Assembly: GCA_023394615.1 (NCBI GenBank)
Contig: JAEXAI010000010.1
Span: forward strand, 124,001 to 188,000
Source of the DNA: Actinomycetes bacterium
GTDB lineage: Bacteria; Actinomycetota; Coriobacteriia; Coriobacteriales; Eggerthellaceae
Direction: 5' to 3'
DNA: 64,000 bases
Shown here: piece by piece, positions 32,562-41,667 of the stretch
Position numbering within the stretch: the stretch's first letter is position 1
Layout of the letters: each line of letters opens with the position of its first letter
Notes under the pieces: model-generated
What the model was told of the DNA's origin: nothing
The model's database searches: none
What the model saw: only the letters and a program-made list of their open reading frames with translations
Program-made: the position numbers and the translations under genes

Positions 32562-33143
32562 ATGGATGCAGGAGCGCAGATCCAATCATCGTATATGGTT
32601 TATGGCCATGTGTTCCTTGCTGTGTGCGCAGTGTTCTACCTTTTGTGGTGGTGGATTTTCTTCAGGCCCGACGCACCGAAGCTGGAAGGGGCCGCCTTTT
32701 ATGGCGGAGCAGCCGTTATCGTCGTTGCGGCCTTGTTCGGTATAGCGGCGATAGGGATGATATGCGTTTCGCTGTCGGCTTACGGAAGCTGCGGTGCAGT
32801 ATCGGGTTGGCTTATCAACGTTGGCGCAGTCATTGCGTATATCGCGCTGATGCTGCTGACAAAGAAGGTTTTCGATCGCCCGGTTACAACTGAGCTGCTG
32901 CTTATCGTAGGATGGGCAGCCCTTGAACTGAATGTGTTGAACACGCTGTTCGGTGCAGGCGTTCTTTCGGCTGGGTCGGCTATCGCACTGCTGGTTTTGG
33001 TGGCGGTGCTCTTTGCGGCCAGCATGGTGTGTTATGTGCTGTACTTCAATTTAGGACCGCTCGCATCGTTTATAGACGGAGCGGTCCCATTGGCGGTAGT
33101 CGGCGTCGTATCAGTTGCCTTCGCGGTGCTTATCGGGGCCTGA
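32562..33143 (+). CDS. Small multi-pass membrane protein of unknown function
   Basis: 193 residues with about six hydrophobic helices (roughly 13-34, 45-68, 80-98, 108-130, 135-160, 168-192) and few charged residues. WWWIFFRPDAP after helix 1 and KKVFDRP after helix 3 are the main polar loops. Not assigned to a family. AAAGGGG lies about ten bases before the ATG. Its last 33 bases overlap the 3' end of the convergent RND gene in another frame. Confidence 0.7.
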   Translation: MDAGAQIQSSYMVYGHVFLAVCAVFYLLWWWIFFRPDAPKLEGAAFYGGAAVIVVAALFGIAAIGMICVSLSAYGSCGAVSGWLINVGAVIAYIALMLLTKKVFDRPVTTELLLIVGWAALELNVLNTLFGAGVLSAGSAIALLVLVAVLFAASMVCYVLYFNLGPLASFIDGAVPLAVVGVVSVAFAVLIGA

Positions 33144-36100
33144 TAAGGGAACAAAACCGCTTTTGTTTTCAGTTTCGTCATCGTGTTCTTCTTGTTTCCT
33201 TTTCGCTTCCAAGAACGCGGCTGCATCATCTTCGGCATTGTCTATTTCAGAACCGATGTCTATGGTGACAAGGGGCTTGCGGCAGATAATATCATAGACT
33301 ATAGGTATCACGAACAAGGTCATGAACGTGCCGTAGAGCAGTCCGCCGGCCACGACCAATGCCATACCTCGCTCCATGCTCGCTCCGATGGACTGGCTGA
33401 ATATCATCGAGCACATGGCCAAGATGGTGGTCAATGCCGTCATCAGGATGGGACGCATACGGGTCTTGCCCGTAAGTATCAGCGCATCGTGCTTTTCGAG
33501 TCCGCCTCGGCGCATCTGGTTCGCATAGTCTACGAATACAATGGCGTTGTTCACGATAGTGCCCATCAACACCACAAATCCCAAAAGCGACATCAGCGAA
33601 AGTTGCTCGCCGGCAGCCAGAAGTGCCAGCATGCCGCCGGTGAAGGCCAGAGGTACTGAAAGTATTACGATGAATGGCGCCGAGAAGCTTTGGAACTGTG
33701 CCAGCATCACCAAGTAAATCAGGATAGCACCCAATATCATCAGCTGGATCATCTGGTTAATCATGTCTTGAATCTGCTGGTTTGTGCCCGAAACAGTGAC
33801 CGAATACCCTTCGGGAACGTCAATCTGATCCAGTTTCGGCTGCAACTCGCGCATCAACAGTGTGGTGTTGTAATCTTTATCAACTTTCGCCGACACGCTC
33901 ATCAGATGCGAGCCGTTTTCCTTTTGGATAGTTTTGTATCCGGGCTGGGTGGTTTGGGTGGCTACTTCCCACAATGCATGCTCTTCGGTGGTCTTTGTGC
34001 CGTCGCTATTGGTTTTCGATACGCTGAAAGTGGTGTTCATCAGGTTTGCCGTGGTCATCTGGTTGCGGTTATTCTTGATTTCCACGGTGACGTCCTTGCC
34101 GTTGTTGGGCACGGAAATGGACTGTGTCGAACTGTTTAGCTTGCTTGATATACTCTGGTATATCTGCGCGACGGTCGTGCCCATCTGCGCCACTTTGTTC
34201 TTGTCGAACGCCAGCTGTATGGTGGGGTCGGCATCTTCCTGACCGTTTTTGATTTCAGTGTACCCTTCGACCTGTCCCGCCGCATCCATGACTTGGTTGC
34301 TTAGGTCCAGCAGCACAGCATTGTCTTTGCCGGTGATATCGATTTGCAGGCTCGAACCGGTCAGTTCGCTGGTCATGGTGGCACTGCTGTCAGTGGATAT
34401 TTCGCAGTTCAAATCAGACGTGGCGTCCTGTACGTCGTTTTTCAACTGTGTTATCTGTCCTTCGGTATTCACCGAGGAATCGGGGATGATGTAGAACAAA
34501 AAGGTGCCAGAATAGGTATCCGCACCCGCGGTAGATGTTGATGCCCCGGTTGATCCCATCATCATGCTGGTTGTGGTGGTGCTGTCGGCTGCGCCGATAT
34601 CCTTCACGCCGCTTACGCCTTGCATGCGCTCGACTGCTTGGTCTGCAACGGCATAGGCGTCATCTTTGCTCATATCATCAGGCATTTTCGCGGTTATGGA
34701 AATCTGATTCGACTGCATATCAGGAATCATCACGATGCCCATCTGCAGCACGGCGTACGTGCAGACGGCCAAAAGCACAACCGCTACGACAAGCACAGGT
34801 GCCTTGCGGTTCAGACAAACGGCAAGCGCGCGCCCGTAGGATTCTTTGAGTTTTTCGAACCAGCGAGACTCCTTCGGCTCGCTTTTTTGGAACAGTTTCG
34901 ACCCCATCGCCGGAACCACGGTCAGCGCCACAATGAGCGAAGCCAGCAGCGTGAATGATATCGTGAGCGCAAAGGGCACCATCAACTGGCGCACGGTTCC
35001 CGTGGTGAACACGAAGGGCAAAAATACGCAGATGGTGGTGATGGTGGAGGCCACGATGGCGCCCGTTACCTGCATGGCGCCTTGGGCGGCAGCGCGAGCG
35101 GCACTGTAGCCTCGGGCTCGCAATCGATAGATGTTCTCCATCACCACAACCGAGTTGTCTACCAGCATGCCTACGGCAAGCGAGAGTGCACCAAGCGACA
35201 TGATATTGATGGTGATGCCCGCAAAGTACATGATTACCAGCGCGAACAAAAGACTGAATGGGATGGAGAACGCTACGACCAGCGTCGGTCGCACGTTTTT
35301 CAAGAACAGCGCTAAAACCACGATGGCTAAAAGCGCGCCGATGAGCAAGCTTTGCAAGATGGTGTTGATGTAGAGGCTGATGTATGTGCCTTGATCGCTC
35401 AGGCTCATCACATGCAGGGACGGGTACTTCTGCTGCAAAGTTGTCAGTTCCGTGTTCACCGCTTTGGAAACGTCGCTGGCGCTGGATGTGGAATTCTTTG
35501 ATACGGCTAATATGATGCCGTTTTCGCCGTTCAGCTTTGCGTAGTTCTGCCCGGCGTCGTTTACAACGGTAATATCGGATACGTCAGAAAGTCGAATATC
35601 GCCCACACCGTCAATTGAGGTCAGCACTGTATTTTGGAGCTCGTCGACCGATTGATAGCCTTCGCCCACCTTCAGCAGCCATTGGTCGCCTGAGCCGTTT
35701 TCGATGTATCCGGCCGGCATGCTGAAGTTCTGGGCGGTCACCATTTGCGAGAGTGTATCGACGTCGAGAAGCGTGTTTATGTTTGAGCTGTCGATGGCTT
35801 GCTGGCGCGCATCCTCATACGAGGTTCTGCTCTGGTCGAGTTGGGACTGGCTTTGGCTGAGGCTTTGCTTGGCTGAAGTAATCTGGCTTTGCGCGGTTGC
35901 GAACGACGACGACGCTTCCATCTTGCCGGTTTCAACCGACGTGTAGCTGTCCAGAGCCGATCCGGCCTGCTCGTTGAACTTGTCGACGATGGCTTGGGTT
36001 ATGACGATTTCGGCTTCCAATGAGGTAATCTGCGTTTTCAATTGGGCAGCTAGGGCAGTGTTGCCCGCTGTGAGAGCAGCCTGATACTGCGCCTCGTAGG

Positions 36101-36926
36101 CGGTTTTCGTCGCCTTCTGCGTGGTCAGTTGCGCCTGATAGGCGCTTTTCGAGGAAAGGACCTCGTTCAGGCTTTTCGTGGCGCTGGAAAGCTGACTTTC
36201 AGTTTGCGATTTGCTTTCATCGAGTTGTGACTGTTGCGAGTCCAGCGTGGCGTTCGCGCTGTCTATCTGGGCCTGCGCGTCATCCAGCTGCGTTTTGCTG
36301 TCTGCAAGTTTGTCGTTGGTGCTAGAAAGAAGGCGGTTGTTCACGTCGTCAATCTTGCTTTGGGAGAGCTCGACGTTGACCGTGTCGGTGACCAGACCCG
36401 TGGCTGATACGGTGGCCACACCGTTCTGGCGCTCCAGACTGGGGATAAGCGTGTCATCCACAAAAGTCGAAAGCTCGGCGGCATCCATGTTGTCATCTGC
36501 GACGCCCAAATACAGAGAGGCTACGGAATCCATGTTTATCTGCATATATGATGGCGTTCCAGCAGAATCGGGCAGCGCATCGGCCACTTGGTTCACCGCG
36601 CCGCTTACTTTCACCAATGCCGAATCCATATTGGTATCGTCTACGAATTCCATGTAGACGATAGAATACCCTTCGGCGCTGGAGCTGTAGACGTTCTTCA
36701 CGCCCGAGACGGTGGAAAGCTTCGATTCAAGCACATTCGTTACGTCTGATTCCACCTCTTCGGGGCTTGCGCCGATATCGGTGGTGATGACGGCCAGATA
36801 GGGTATGTCCATCTGGGGCAACAGGTCGGTTTTCATATACGACAGGGAAAAGCCACCCAACAATAGCACGACGATGGCGGCCGCTAAAATATAGAAGGGC
36901 TTTTTGGCAGAGAATCTTGCAAGCAT
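33111..36926 (-). CDS. RND-superfamily exporter with coiled-coil insert
   Basis: 1271-residue proton-driven exporter of the AcrB/SwrC (HAE1-like) type; longer than AcrB by about 220 residues. Helix 1 at about 11-30; helices 2-6 around 500-690 (LAVGMLVDNSVVVMENIYR carries the proton-relay Asp residues) and helices 8-12 after about 1080. The first periplasmic loop carries a Gln/Ser-rich coiled coil at about 200-380, where AcrB has none. Such an insert is known in Gram-positive RND proteins and may replace the periplasmic adaptor. No adaptor or outer-membrane gene is adjacent. AGGAG five bases before the ATG. Confidence 0.9.
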   Translation of the reverse strand: MLARFSAKKPFYILAAAIVVLLLGGFSLSYMKTDLLPQMDIPYLAVITTDIGASPEEVESDVTNVLESKLSTVSGVKNVYSSSAEGYSIVYMEFVDDTNMDSALVKVSGAVNQVADALPDSAGTPSYMQINMDSVASLYLGVADDNMDAAELSTFVDDTLIPSLERQNGVATVSATGLVTDTVNVELSQSKIDDVNNRLLSSTNDKLADSKTQLDDAQAQIDSANATLDSQQSQLDESKSQTESQLSSATKSLNEVLSSKSAYQAQLTTQKATKTAYEAQYQAALTAGNTALAAQLKTQITSLEAEIVITQAIVDKFNEQAGSALDSYTSVETGKMEASSSFATAQSQITSAKQSLSQSQSQLDQSRTSYEDARQQAIDSSNINTLLDVDTLSQMVTAQNFSMPAGYIENGSGDQWLLKVGEGYQSVDELQNTVLTSIDGVGDIRLSDVSDITVVNDAGQNYAKLNGENGIILAVSKNSTSSASDVSKAVNTELTTLQQKYPSLHVMSLSDQGTYISLYINTILQSLLIGALLAIVVLALFLKNVRPTLVVAFSIPFSLLFALVIMYFAGITINIMSLGALSLAVGMLVDNSVVVMENIYRLRARGYSAARAAAQGAMQVTGAIVASTITTICVFLPFVFTTGTVRQLMVPFALTISFTLLASLIVALTVVPAMGSKLFQKSEPKESRWFEKLKESYGRALAVCLNRKAPVLVVAVVLLAVCTYAVLQMGIVMIPDMQSNQISITAKMPDDMSKDDAYAVADQAVERMQGVSGVKDIGAADSTTTTSMMMGSTGASTSTAGADTYSGTFLFYIIPDSSVNTEGQITQLKNDVQDATSDLNCEISTDSSATMTSELTGSSLQIDITGKDNAVLLDLSNQVMDAAGQVEGYTEIKNGQEDADPTIQLAFDKNKVAQMGTTVAQIYQSISSKLNSSTQSISVPNNGKDVTVEIKNNRNQMTTANLMNTTFSVSKTNSDGTKTTEEHALWEVATQTTQPGYKTIQKENGSHLMSVSAKVDKDYNTTLLMRELQPKLDQIDVPEGYSVTVSGTNQQIQDMINQMIQLMILGAILIYLVMLAQFQSFSAPFIVILSVPLAFTGGMLALLAAGEQLSLMSLLGFVVLMGTIVNNAIVFVDYANQMRRGGLEKHDALILTGKTRMRPILMTALTTILAMCSMIFSQSIGASMERGMALVVAGGLLYGTFMTLFVIPIVYDIICRKPLVTIDIGSEIDNAEDDAAAFLEAKRKQEEHDDETENKSGFVPLSGPDKHREGN

Positions 36927-37018
36927 AGGAACTCCTGGATGTCAGCGTGTCGATCAAACCTGGAATCCCGAAAGACAGTCGAGTTTTTTCGTTGCGCCTC
37001 GTTTTGTTTCAGACGATT

Positions 37019-37024
37019 ATTATA
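37019..37024 (-). promoter_or_regulatory. -10 box of the RND exporter gene
   Basis: Perfect TATAAT on the minus strand, 93 bases before the start codon. The -35 is poor, so an activator may be needed. No other candidate in the 183-bp gap. Confidence 0.55.
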
Positions 37025-37109
37025 CGCGCTGATGGTGGGCGAAAATGCGCAAAAGCTGCGTCAAGGCCCAATCGTTACCTAAAAAGGTAGGGATTCAAGC
37101 TGTTGAAGC

Positions 37110-38045
37110 TTATTTCAGCAGCTTGAAAGGTATCTTTTCTCCGATGCCCGATGTGCCCAGTACGTCGCCGTCTTCTGTAATCAGGAGCATGTCGATGCCC
37201 GGGCGCGCTTCGGCGAATTGCAGCGCTTTGTCTGCGCCCATGATTACCAGCGCGGTCGTGAGTCCATCGCCGTCCAATGACGTATCCGACACCACGGTCG
37301 CACCCAATATATCGGTTTTCGCTGGGTATCCAGTACGCGGGTCGAGTATGTGATGGTAGAACGTGTCATCAGATTCGAAGGCGCGCTCATAGATGCCGCT
37401 GGTTACCACCGATCCATCGTGCAATGACACGCTGGCAAATGATTCCAGCATCGCGACTGCAGAAGATGGCACAGGGTTTCGAATGCCTATATTCCACGGC
37501 GAACCATCTGGTTTGCCGCCCATCACGGCTACGTTGCCGCCTAAGTTCACCATTGCGCAGTCTATATCATGCTTTCGCAGCAGTGCCAAGATGCCATCTG
37601 CGATATACCCTTTTGCGATGCCGCCCACATCCAAACTCGCGTCGGGGTCATCGAGGCGAACGGTCGAGCCGCTCACGCATACGTGCCTGTAATCCACATG
37701 CGAAAGCGCGGCACTGATGCTGTCGGGTGATGGTACAACTTGATTCTTGAAATCCCACAGCTTGGTAATCGCGCCCATGGTGATATCGAAGAGTCCTTCT
37801 GTCTCGCGGCAGTAGTCCAAAGATGTGTCGATGAAGGCGGCTAACTCGGGGTCGACCGTGACGGCTCCTGCACCCGATTGGTTCAGTTGATACAGCTCGC
37901 TTTGCGGGTCGTAGCATGAAAACAGGTGCTCGTAGCGTTCGCACAATGCCACGGCATCGTCGAGCACGGAAGGGTCGCTTGTCGAAGCGTTTATGGTATT
38001 CACTGTGTTGAACAGGAAAAACTCTCGTGCGATCATTTCATTCAT
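37110..38045 (-). CDS. apbE: FAD:protein FMN transferase
   Basis: Attaches FMN covalently to threonine of exported flavoproteins. 311 residues. DVGGIAKGYIAD and VNLGGNVAVMGG bind FAD; HILDPRTGYP and the C-terminal DGLTTALVIMGADKA carry the metal-binding acidic residues. No obvious signal peptide or lipobox, unlike many relatives, so location is uncertain. Start at 38045 chosen for GGAAGGAC upstream. Divergent from the LuxR gene; its presumed substrate is the FMN-binding lipoprotein at 39831. Confidence 0.93.
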   Translation of the reverse strand: MNEMIAREFFLFNTVNTINASTSDPSVLDDAVALCERYEHLFSCYDPQSELYQLNQSGAGAVTVDPELAAFIDTSLDYCRETEGLFDITMGAITKLWDFKNQVVPSPDSISAALSHVDYRHVCVSGSTVRLDDPDASLDVGGIAKGYIADGILALLRKHDIDCAMVNLGGNVAVMGGKPDGSPWNIGIRNPVPSSAVAMLESFASVSLHDGSVVTSGIYERAFESDDTFYHHILDPRTGYPAKTDILGATVVSDTSLDGDGLTTALVIMGADKALQFAEARPGIDMLLITEDGDVLGTSGIGEKIPFKLLK

Positions 38046-38142
38046 GAACTGTCCTTCCGCATTCATGCCATTTCGACCAATGATACCCCCACAGATGCAT
38101 TAGTGTTCTTTCCTTGCGCGTTTTTCTTTGTTCTTACAAAAC

Positions 38143-38150
38143 AGTATACT
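38143..38150. promoter_or_regulatory. Palindromic -10 box AGTATACT in the apbE/luxR divergent region
   Basis: The 8-bp palindrome contains TATACT on both strands. On the + strand it is 37 bases before the LuxR-type start. Neither direction has a good -35 at 17 bp, consistent with an activator-dependent promoter. Confidence 0.4.
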
Positions 38151-38186
38151 TGTGAAAAACCGATACATTCGAGGGAGGGGCAGTTG

Positions 38187-39689
38187 ATGGCGTCAAAACA
38201 GAAGTCATTGCTGCCGAATTTCGATGCTTTCGGAAAAATCTCGTTTGTCTGCTTTTTTGTCAGCGTGCCTTTAGCATTGCCTGTTTTGGAATTGTGGCGC
38301 AGCGTTTTGAGTCCGGCGGTTCAAAGTACTATGGGTATGCAGGAGGAAGCGGCTCCTTTTCTTGCCACGATGTCTCTGGCGGCCATGTTCACCGCCCTCG
38401 CATTTTTGTTCATCTGTTTGCTGAAGACGGCCTATGCGCGCATCGGTTTGCGTCTGCTGAGGGTGGCATCTCTCTCCTATGTTGTCGGAAGCATTTTGTT
38501 GTGCCTGATGGGATGGGGTGTGGTAACCAGTTCAGCGGCTTTGAGCCTTGCGGGCGTGCTGCTGGGATTCGGCTCTGCGATTCTCGCAATGTTTTGGATT
38601 CGACGTTTACAGGTCAAGCGATTTCGTCAAGCGTTTATCGTGGTGCTTGCGCTGTTGGCTGCAATAGCACTGCTCGTTCTTACGCTTTCGCTCGTTGATG
38701 CTCGTGTTGTGGCAACGCTGCTTGCGTTGGCGGCATGCCTTTCGGCCTTGGGCGCTTTGAGGCTTTTCAAAAAGGCGGGTGTAACTGAGGTTGCAGGTGC
38801 GCAGGCGGGCGCGAATTGGTGGGATGTGTTCGGCCGATTGGACGTTTCGCTCGTGGAGGGCGCAAGCGACTTCGCACGTCCACTTGCCCGTGCGCTGCTG
38901 TTTGTGGTGCTGCCGCTGGCTATGCTGCTGCTGTTTCTATTCGTTCGCACGATGCCTGCGGATTTTACCATGCTGATTTCCCCAACCGCCCTGGCCTGCG
39001 CTATTGCAGCCGTTGCGCTTCTGCCGCTCGCACGATTCAAGACCGATCAAGCACTGATGAACTTTTCATTGCGTTTCTTTTTGCCGATAGTAGCGTTTGC
39101 GGTATTTGCCGCTGTGGCTTTTGTGGATGCGAGTTTGCAGCATGCGGTGGTTCTCGTTGGCGTGCTGACCTTTTGCGTGGCATATGCCGCAATCATGGCA
39201 GCTATGCTTCTGACGATGGCTGGTCGCATGCGCTCACTGGCCTTGCCGGCTGCGGGCATCATGATTATCGCCGCATGCCTGATATGCTTGCTTTCGTATT
39301 CGCAGATTGAGGCGGGCAGCCTTGCGGTTTTCCAATATCCGTCTCTTTTGGCGTTGTTCACGGCGTCGGCTGTGGCCTTCATGATTGTTCCTAGTTCGCA
39401 CCTGTGGCGCGTGGTGCTTGAAGGCATAGATGATGCGGAATCTCGGGTGAGTGACACGACCGATGACTATCTGCGGCGCTGCGATGATCTGGCCCAGCGC
39501 TTTCACCTGACCCCGCGCGAGACTGAGATACTCGCATATGTAGGGCGGGGGCATTCTTCGGTATACGTTGCCGATGAATTGGTGGTTGCGGAGTCGACGG
39601 TGCGCAGCCATCGCAAGAACATATATCGCAAACTGGGGATATCCTCTCGCGAGGAACTTTTCGATCTGCTTGACCAGAACAGCCGATAG
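38187..39689 (+). CDS. LuxR-type regulator with multi-pass membrane sensor half
   Basis: 500 residues. About twelve membrane helices occupy residues 20-400; the C-terminal 65 residues are a LuxR DNA-binding domain (LTPRETEILAYVGRGHSSVYVADELVVAESTVRSHRKNIYRKLGI). This layout is abundant in Eggerthellaceae, often next to redox enzymes it may control. Start at 38187: GGGAGGGG lies upstream and an upstream reading-frame extension has no sign of coding. It stands between apbE and the FMN lipoprotein, the likely targets. Confidence 0.9.
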   Translation: MASKQKSLLPNFDAFGKISFVCFFVSVPLALPVLELWRSVLSPAVQSTMGMQEEAAPFLATMSLAAMFTALAFLFICLLKTAYARIGLRLLRVASLSYVVGSILLCLMGWGVVTSSAALSLAGVLLGFGSAILAMFWIRRLQVKRFRQAFIVVLALLAAIALLVLTLSLVDARVVATLLALAACLSALGALRLFKKAGVTEVAGAQAGANWWDVFGRLDVSLVEGASDFARPLARALLFVVLPLAMLLLFLFVRTMPADFTMLISPTALACAIAAVALLPLARFKTDQALMNFSLRFFLPIVAFAVFAAVAFVDASLQHAVVLVGVLTFCVAYAAIMAAMLLTMAGRMRSLALPAAGIMIIAACLICLLSYSQIEAGSLAVFQYPSLLALFTASAVAFMIVPSSHLWRVVLEGIDDAESRVSDTTDDYLRRCDDLAQRFHLTPRETEILAYVGRGHSSVYVADELVVAESTVRSHRKNIYRKLGISSREELFDLLDQNSR

Positions 39690-39830
39690 AACTGCGAAAA
39701 CGTCTTCTCACCCTTTTCGTTTAGATGCTGTTTTCGCGCGATATTCGAAGAGTTCCCCCTCTTTGATGATAGCCAGCCTATCGAATTGATTCTATGGTGG
39801 CCCCATTGACAGGGAGAAAAGGAGACTACC

Positions 39831-40880
39831 ATGGATACATCATTTAGTCGCAGGGATTTCATGAAGGGAAGCGTAGTTTTGGCAATGGGCGCAGCAGGTG
39901 CCTATGCGCTTAGCGGATGCTCCCCCAAAGCAAAGACAGTAGACAGTGGCACGCAATCGAGCGCAGCTACCACTGCATCATCGGATGGCGGCAAAGTCAC
40001 GCTGCATCGCGGTTACGGTGCGGCTCACGGCGAATCCTGTTTCACGCAGGTGGTCGTGGCTACTGCTGAAGACGGTACCATCTATGCAGCCAGCATCGAC
40101 GATTATCAGTTCGTTGCCAAGGGTTCTGCGGGTATAACAGCCGTTCCCAATTCCGATTCGGATTTCGCACAAGGCTACGCCGAGGGCATGATCTTGATGT
40201 CAAAGTCTGACAACGACACCGGATATTCCGACATGATGAAGGCGAAGGCCCAGCCCACGCAATCGTGGCTGACTTCCATGAAAGCCGTCGAGGCGTACTG
40301 CGTTGGCAAGAAAGCAACCGATTTGACGGATGCTTCGCTGGATGCGGTGTCCGGCGCAACGCTTACCGACACGCCGAACTATTTGAAGCTCGTCTCCAAG
40401 ATAGCGCAGAACAACGACATCGTGGCGGAAGGCAGCTATTCGGGCAATGGATCCGACTTGAAGCTTGGGCGCACGAACACCACTGCCCACGGCACGAAAG
40501 AATTCTGCGACGCCATCTCGCTTGTGCAGAACGGTGATACCTTGATTGCGACAAGTATCGATGGTTTCCAGTTCTTCGATTCCACCACTGCGGGTCTGAG
40601 TCCCGTTCCGAATTCCGACAAAAAGTTTGGCCAGAACTACGCAAGTGGCGTCGCGCTGGCGTCCAAGTCGGTCAACAGTGGCATCTACAGCGAGATGATG
40701 AAGAGCAAGGCAAACGCTACCACGCCATGGCTCTCCTCCATGACCGCTATTGAGCAGGCTATTGCTGGGCAGAAGATATCATCTATCAGCATCGATGGAC
40801 CCGACGCGGTCTCTGGTGCCACATTGGTCGATACGGCCAACTACGTGAAAGCCGCAGTGGCCGCCGCCAAATTGGCATAG
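39831..40880 (+). CDS. Tat-exported lipoprotein with two FMN-attachment repeats (PplA-like)
   Basis: 349-residue exported flavoprotein. The N-terminus has a Tat motif (SRRDFMKG, 6-13), a hydrophobic stretch and a lipobox LSGC, giving a lipid-anchored Cys30 after cleavage. Two tandem repeats of about 120 residues (about 65-190 and 218-345) each end in DAVSGATLxDTxNY; Thr177 and Thr331 fit the ApbE flavinylation motif [ST]GAT. Repeats share PNSDxxF, GYSDMMKAKA/IYSEMMKSKA and PW or SW. Two-site FMN lipoproteins such as Listeria PplA pass electrons outside the membrane. AAAAGGAG precedes the ATG. No quinone oxidoreductase partner is in the window. Confidence 0.85.
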   Translation: MDTSFSRRDFMKGSVVLAMGAAGAYALSGCSPKAKTVDSGTQSSAATTASSDGGKVTLHRGYGAAHGESCFTQVVVATAEDGTIYAASIDDYQFVAKGSAGITAVPNSDSDFAQGYAEGMILMSKSDNDTGYSDMMKAKAQPTQSWLTSMKAVEAYCVGKKATDLTDASLDAVSGATLTDTPNYLKLVSKIAQNNDIVAEGSYSGNGSDLKLGRTNTTAHGTKEFCDAISLVQNGDTLIATSIDGFQFFDSTTAGLSPVPNSDKKFGQNYASGVALASKSVNSGIYSEMMKSKANATTPWLSSMTAIEQAIAGQKISSISIDGPDAVSGATLVDTANYVKAAVAAAKLA

Positions 40881-40919
40881 CGGTCTGCAGCAGGTATTCC
40901 TTACCCTTCCCTTGTGGAG

Positions 40920-40954
40920 AATCGGGCCGGTCGTTCAAATCGTCCGGCCCGATT
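40920..40954 (+). promoter_or_regulatory. 11-bp perfect hairpin upstream of the RibU-like gene
   Basis: AATCGGGCCGG and CCGGCCCGATT with a 13-nt spacer, 40 bases after the lipoprotein stop and ending four bases before the -10 at 40959. No T tract. It covers the -35 region, so it is either an operator or a stem that ends the upstream mRNA. Confidence 0.6.
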
Positions 40955-40958
40955 CGCG

Positions 40959-40964
40959 TATAAT
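40959..40964 (+). promoter_or_regulatory. -10 box of the RibU-like gene
   Basis: Perfect TATAAT, 21 bases before the ATG. The leader would be about 15 nt, which leaves no room for an FMN riboswitch. Confidence 0.65.
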
Positions 40965-40985
40965 GACCCTGATAGGAGGATGTCC

Positions 40986-41552
40986 ATGGATAAGCTGCCC
41001 GTTGGCTGGAAACAAAAATCGCCGAAGCAAATGGCTGCTATCGTCATCCTCATATTGATGGCGATGGTGCTCAGCTTCGTTGAGTTTCCTCTCATTCCCT
41101 CAACTGAATGGCTTGAATACGATTTCTCCGGCGTCATTTCCATTCTGACTACGTTGCTCTACGGTCCGGTGGTGGGAACGATTGTAGCGGTGGTGTCGTG
41201 GATCCCGCACATGGTCACCGACCCGTTGGGTGCGTTCATGAATATCACGGCGACACTGATGTTACTGCTGGTAGTAAGCGCACTATATCGGCGCAAACCC
41301 TGTCTGAAGAACGCGGTGATAGGTTGCGCGGTGGGTGTGGTCGTGTCGACGGGCGTTGCGGTATGCCTGAATTTCGTGGTCACGCCTATGTACATGTCGA
41401 CCACCTATGAGGCAATCGTTGCTTTGGTGGTGCCTGCCCTCATCCCGTTTAACGTGATAAAGTCCCTGTTGAACTCTGTGTTGGCTGTGGTTTCGTATCG
41501 CAAGCTCGCTGAGCTTCTCGCCGAACCCGAAAGCGTCGCGCAGCAAAATTAG
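40986..41552 (+). CDS. ECF transporter substrate-binding subunit, RibU-like (riboflavin)
   Basis: 188-residue membrane protein with about six helices. Visible RibU features: the FPLIP...LEYDFSGVISIL loop, LYGPVVGTIVAVVSWIPH, NFVVTPMY in helix 5 and PFNVIKSLLNSVL before helix 6. It would bind riboflavin and use the shared EcfA/EcfT energy module, which is not in this window. AGGAGG lies six bases before the ATG; an upstream in-frame ATG at 40914 would lie within the hairpin. Next to the flavinylated lipoprotein and ApbE, it supports a flavin-supply role. Confidence 0.82.
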   Translation: MDKLPVGWKQKSPKQMAAIVILILMAMVLSFVEFPLIPSTEWLEYDFSGVISILTTLLYGPVVGTIVAVVSWIPHMVTDPLGAFMNITATLMLLLVVSALYRRKPCLKNAVIGCAVGVVVSTGVAVCLNFVVTPMYMSTTYEAIVALVVPALIPFNVIKSLLNSVLAVVSYRKLAELLAEPESVAQQN

Positions 41553-41559
41553 AACGGTC

Positions 41560-41667
41560 GTGTCGACTGCTCAGCTGTTAACCTCGCTCCAAGCTGCCCG
41601 GCTGTGTCGACTGCTCGGCTGTTAACCTCGCTCCAAGCTGCCCGGTCGTGTCGACTGCTCAGTCGCC
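41560..41667. repeat. 44-bp tandem repeat, 2.5 copies
   Basis: Units start at 41560, 41604 and 41648 with GTGTCGACTGCTC; each holds GTTAACCTCGCTCC. The partial third unit runs into the stop codon of the leftward acetyltransferase gene, the same arrangement as the 38-bp array at 3799. Confidence 0.85.
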
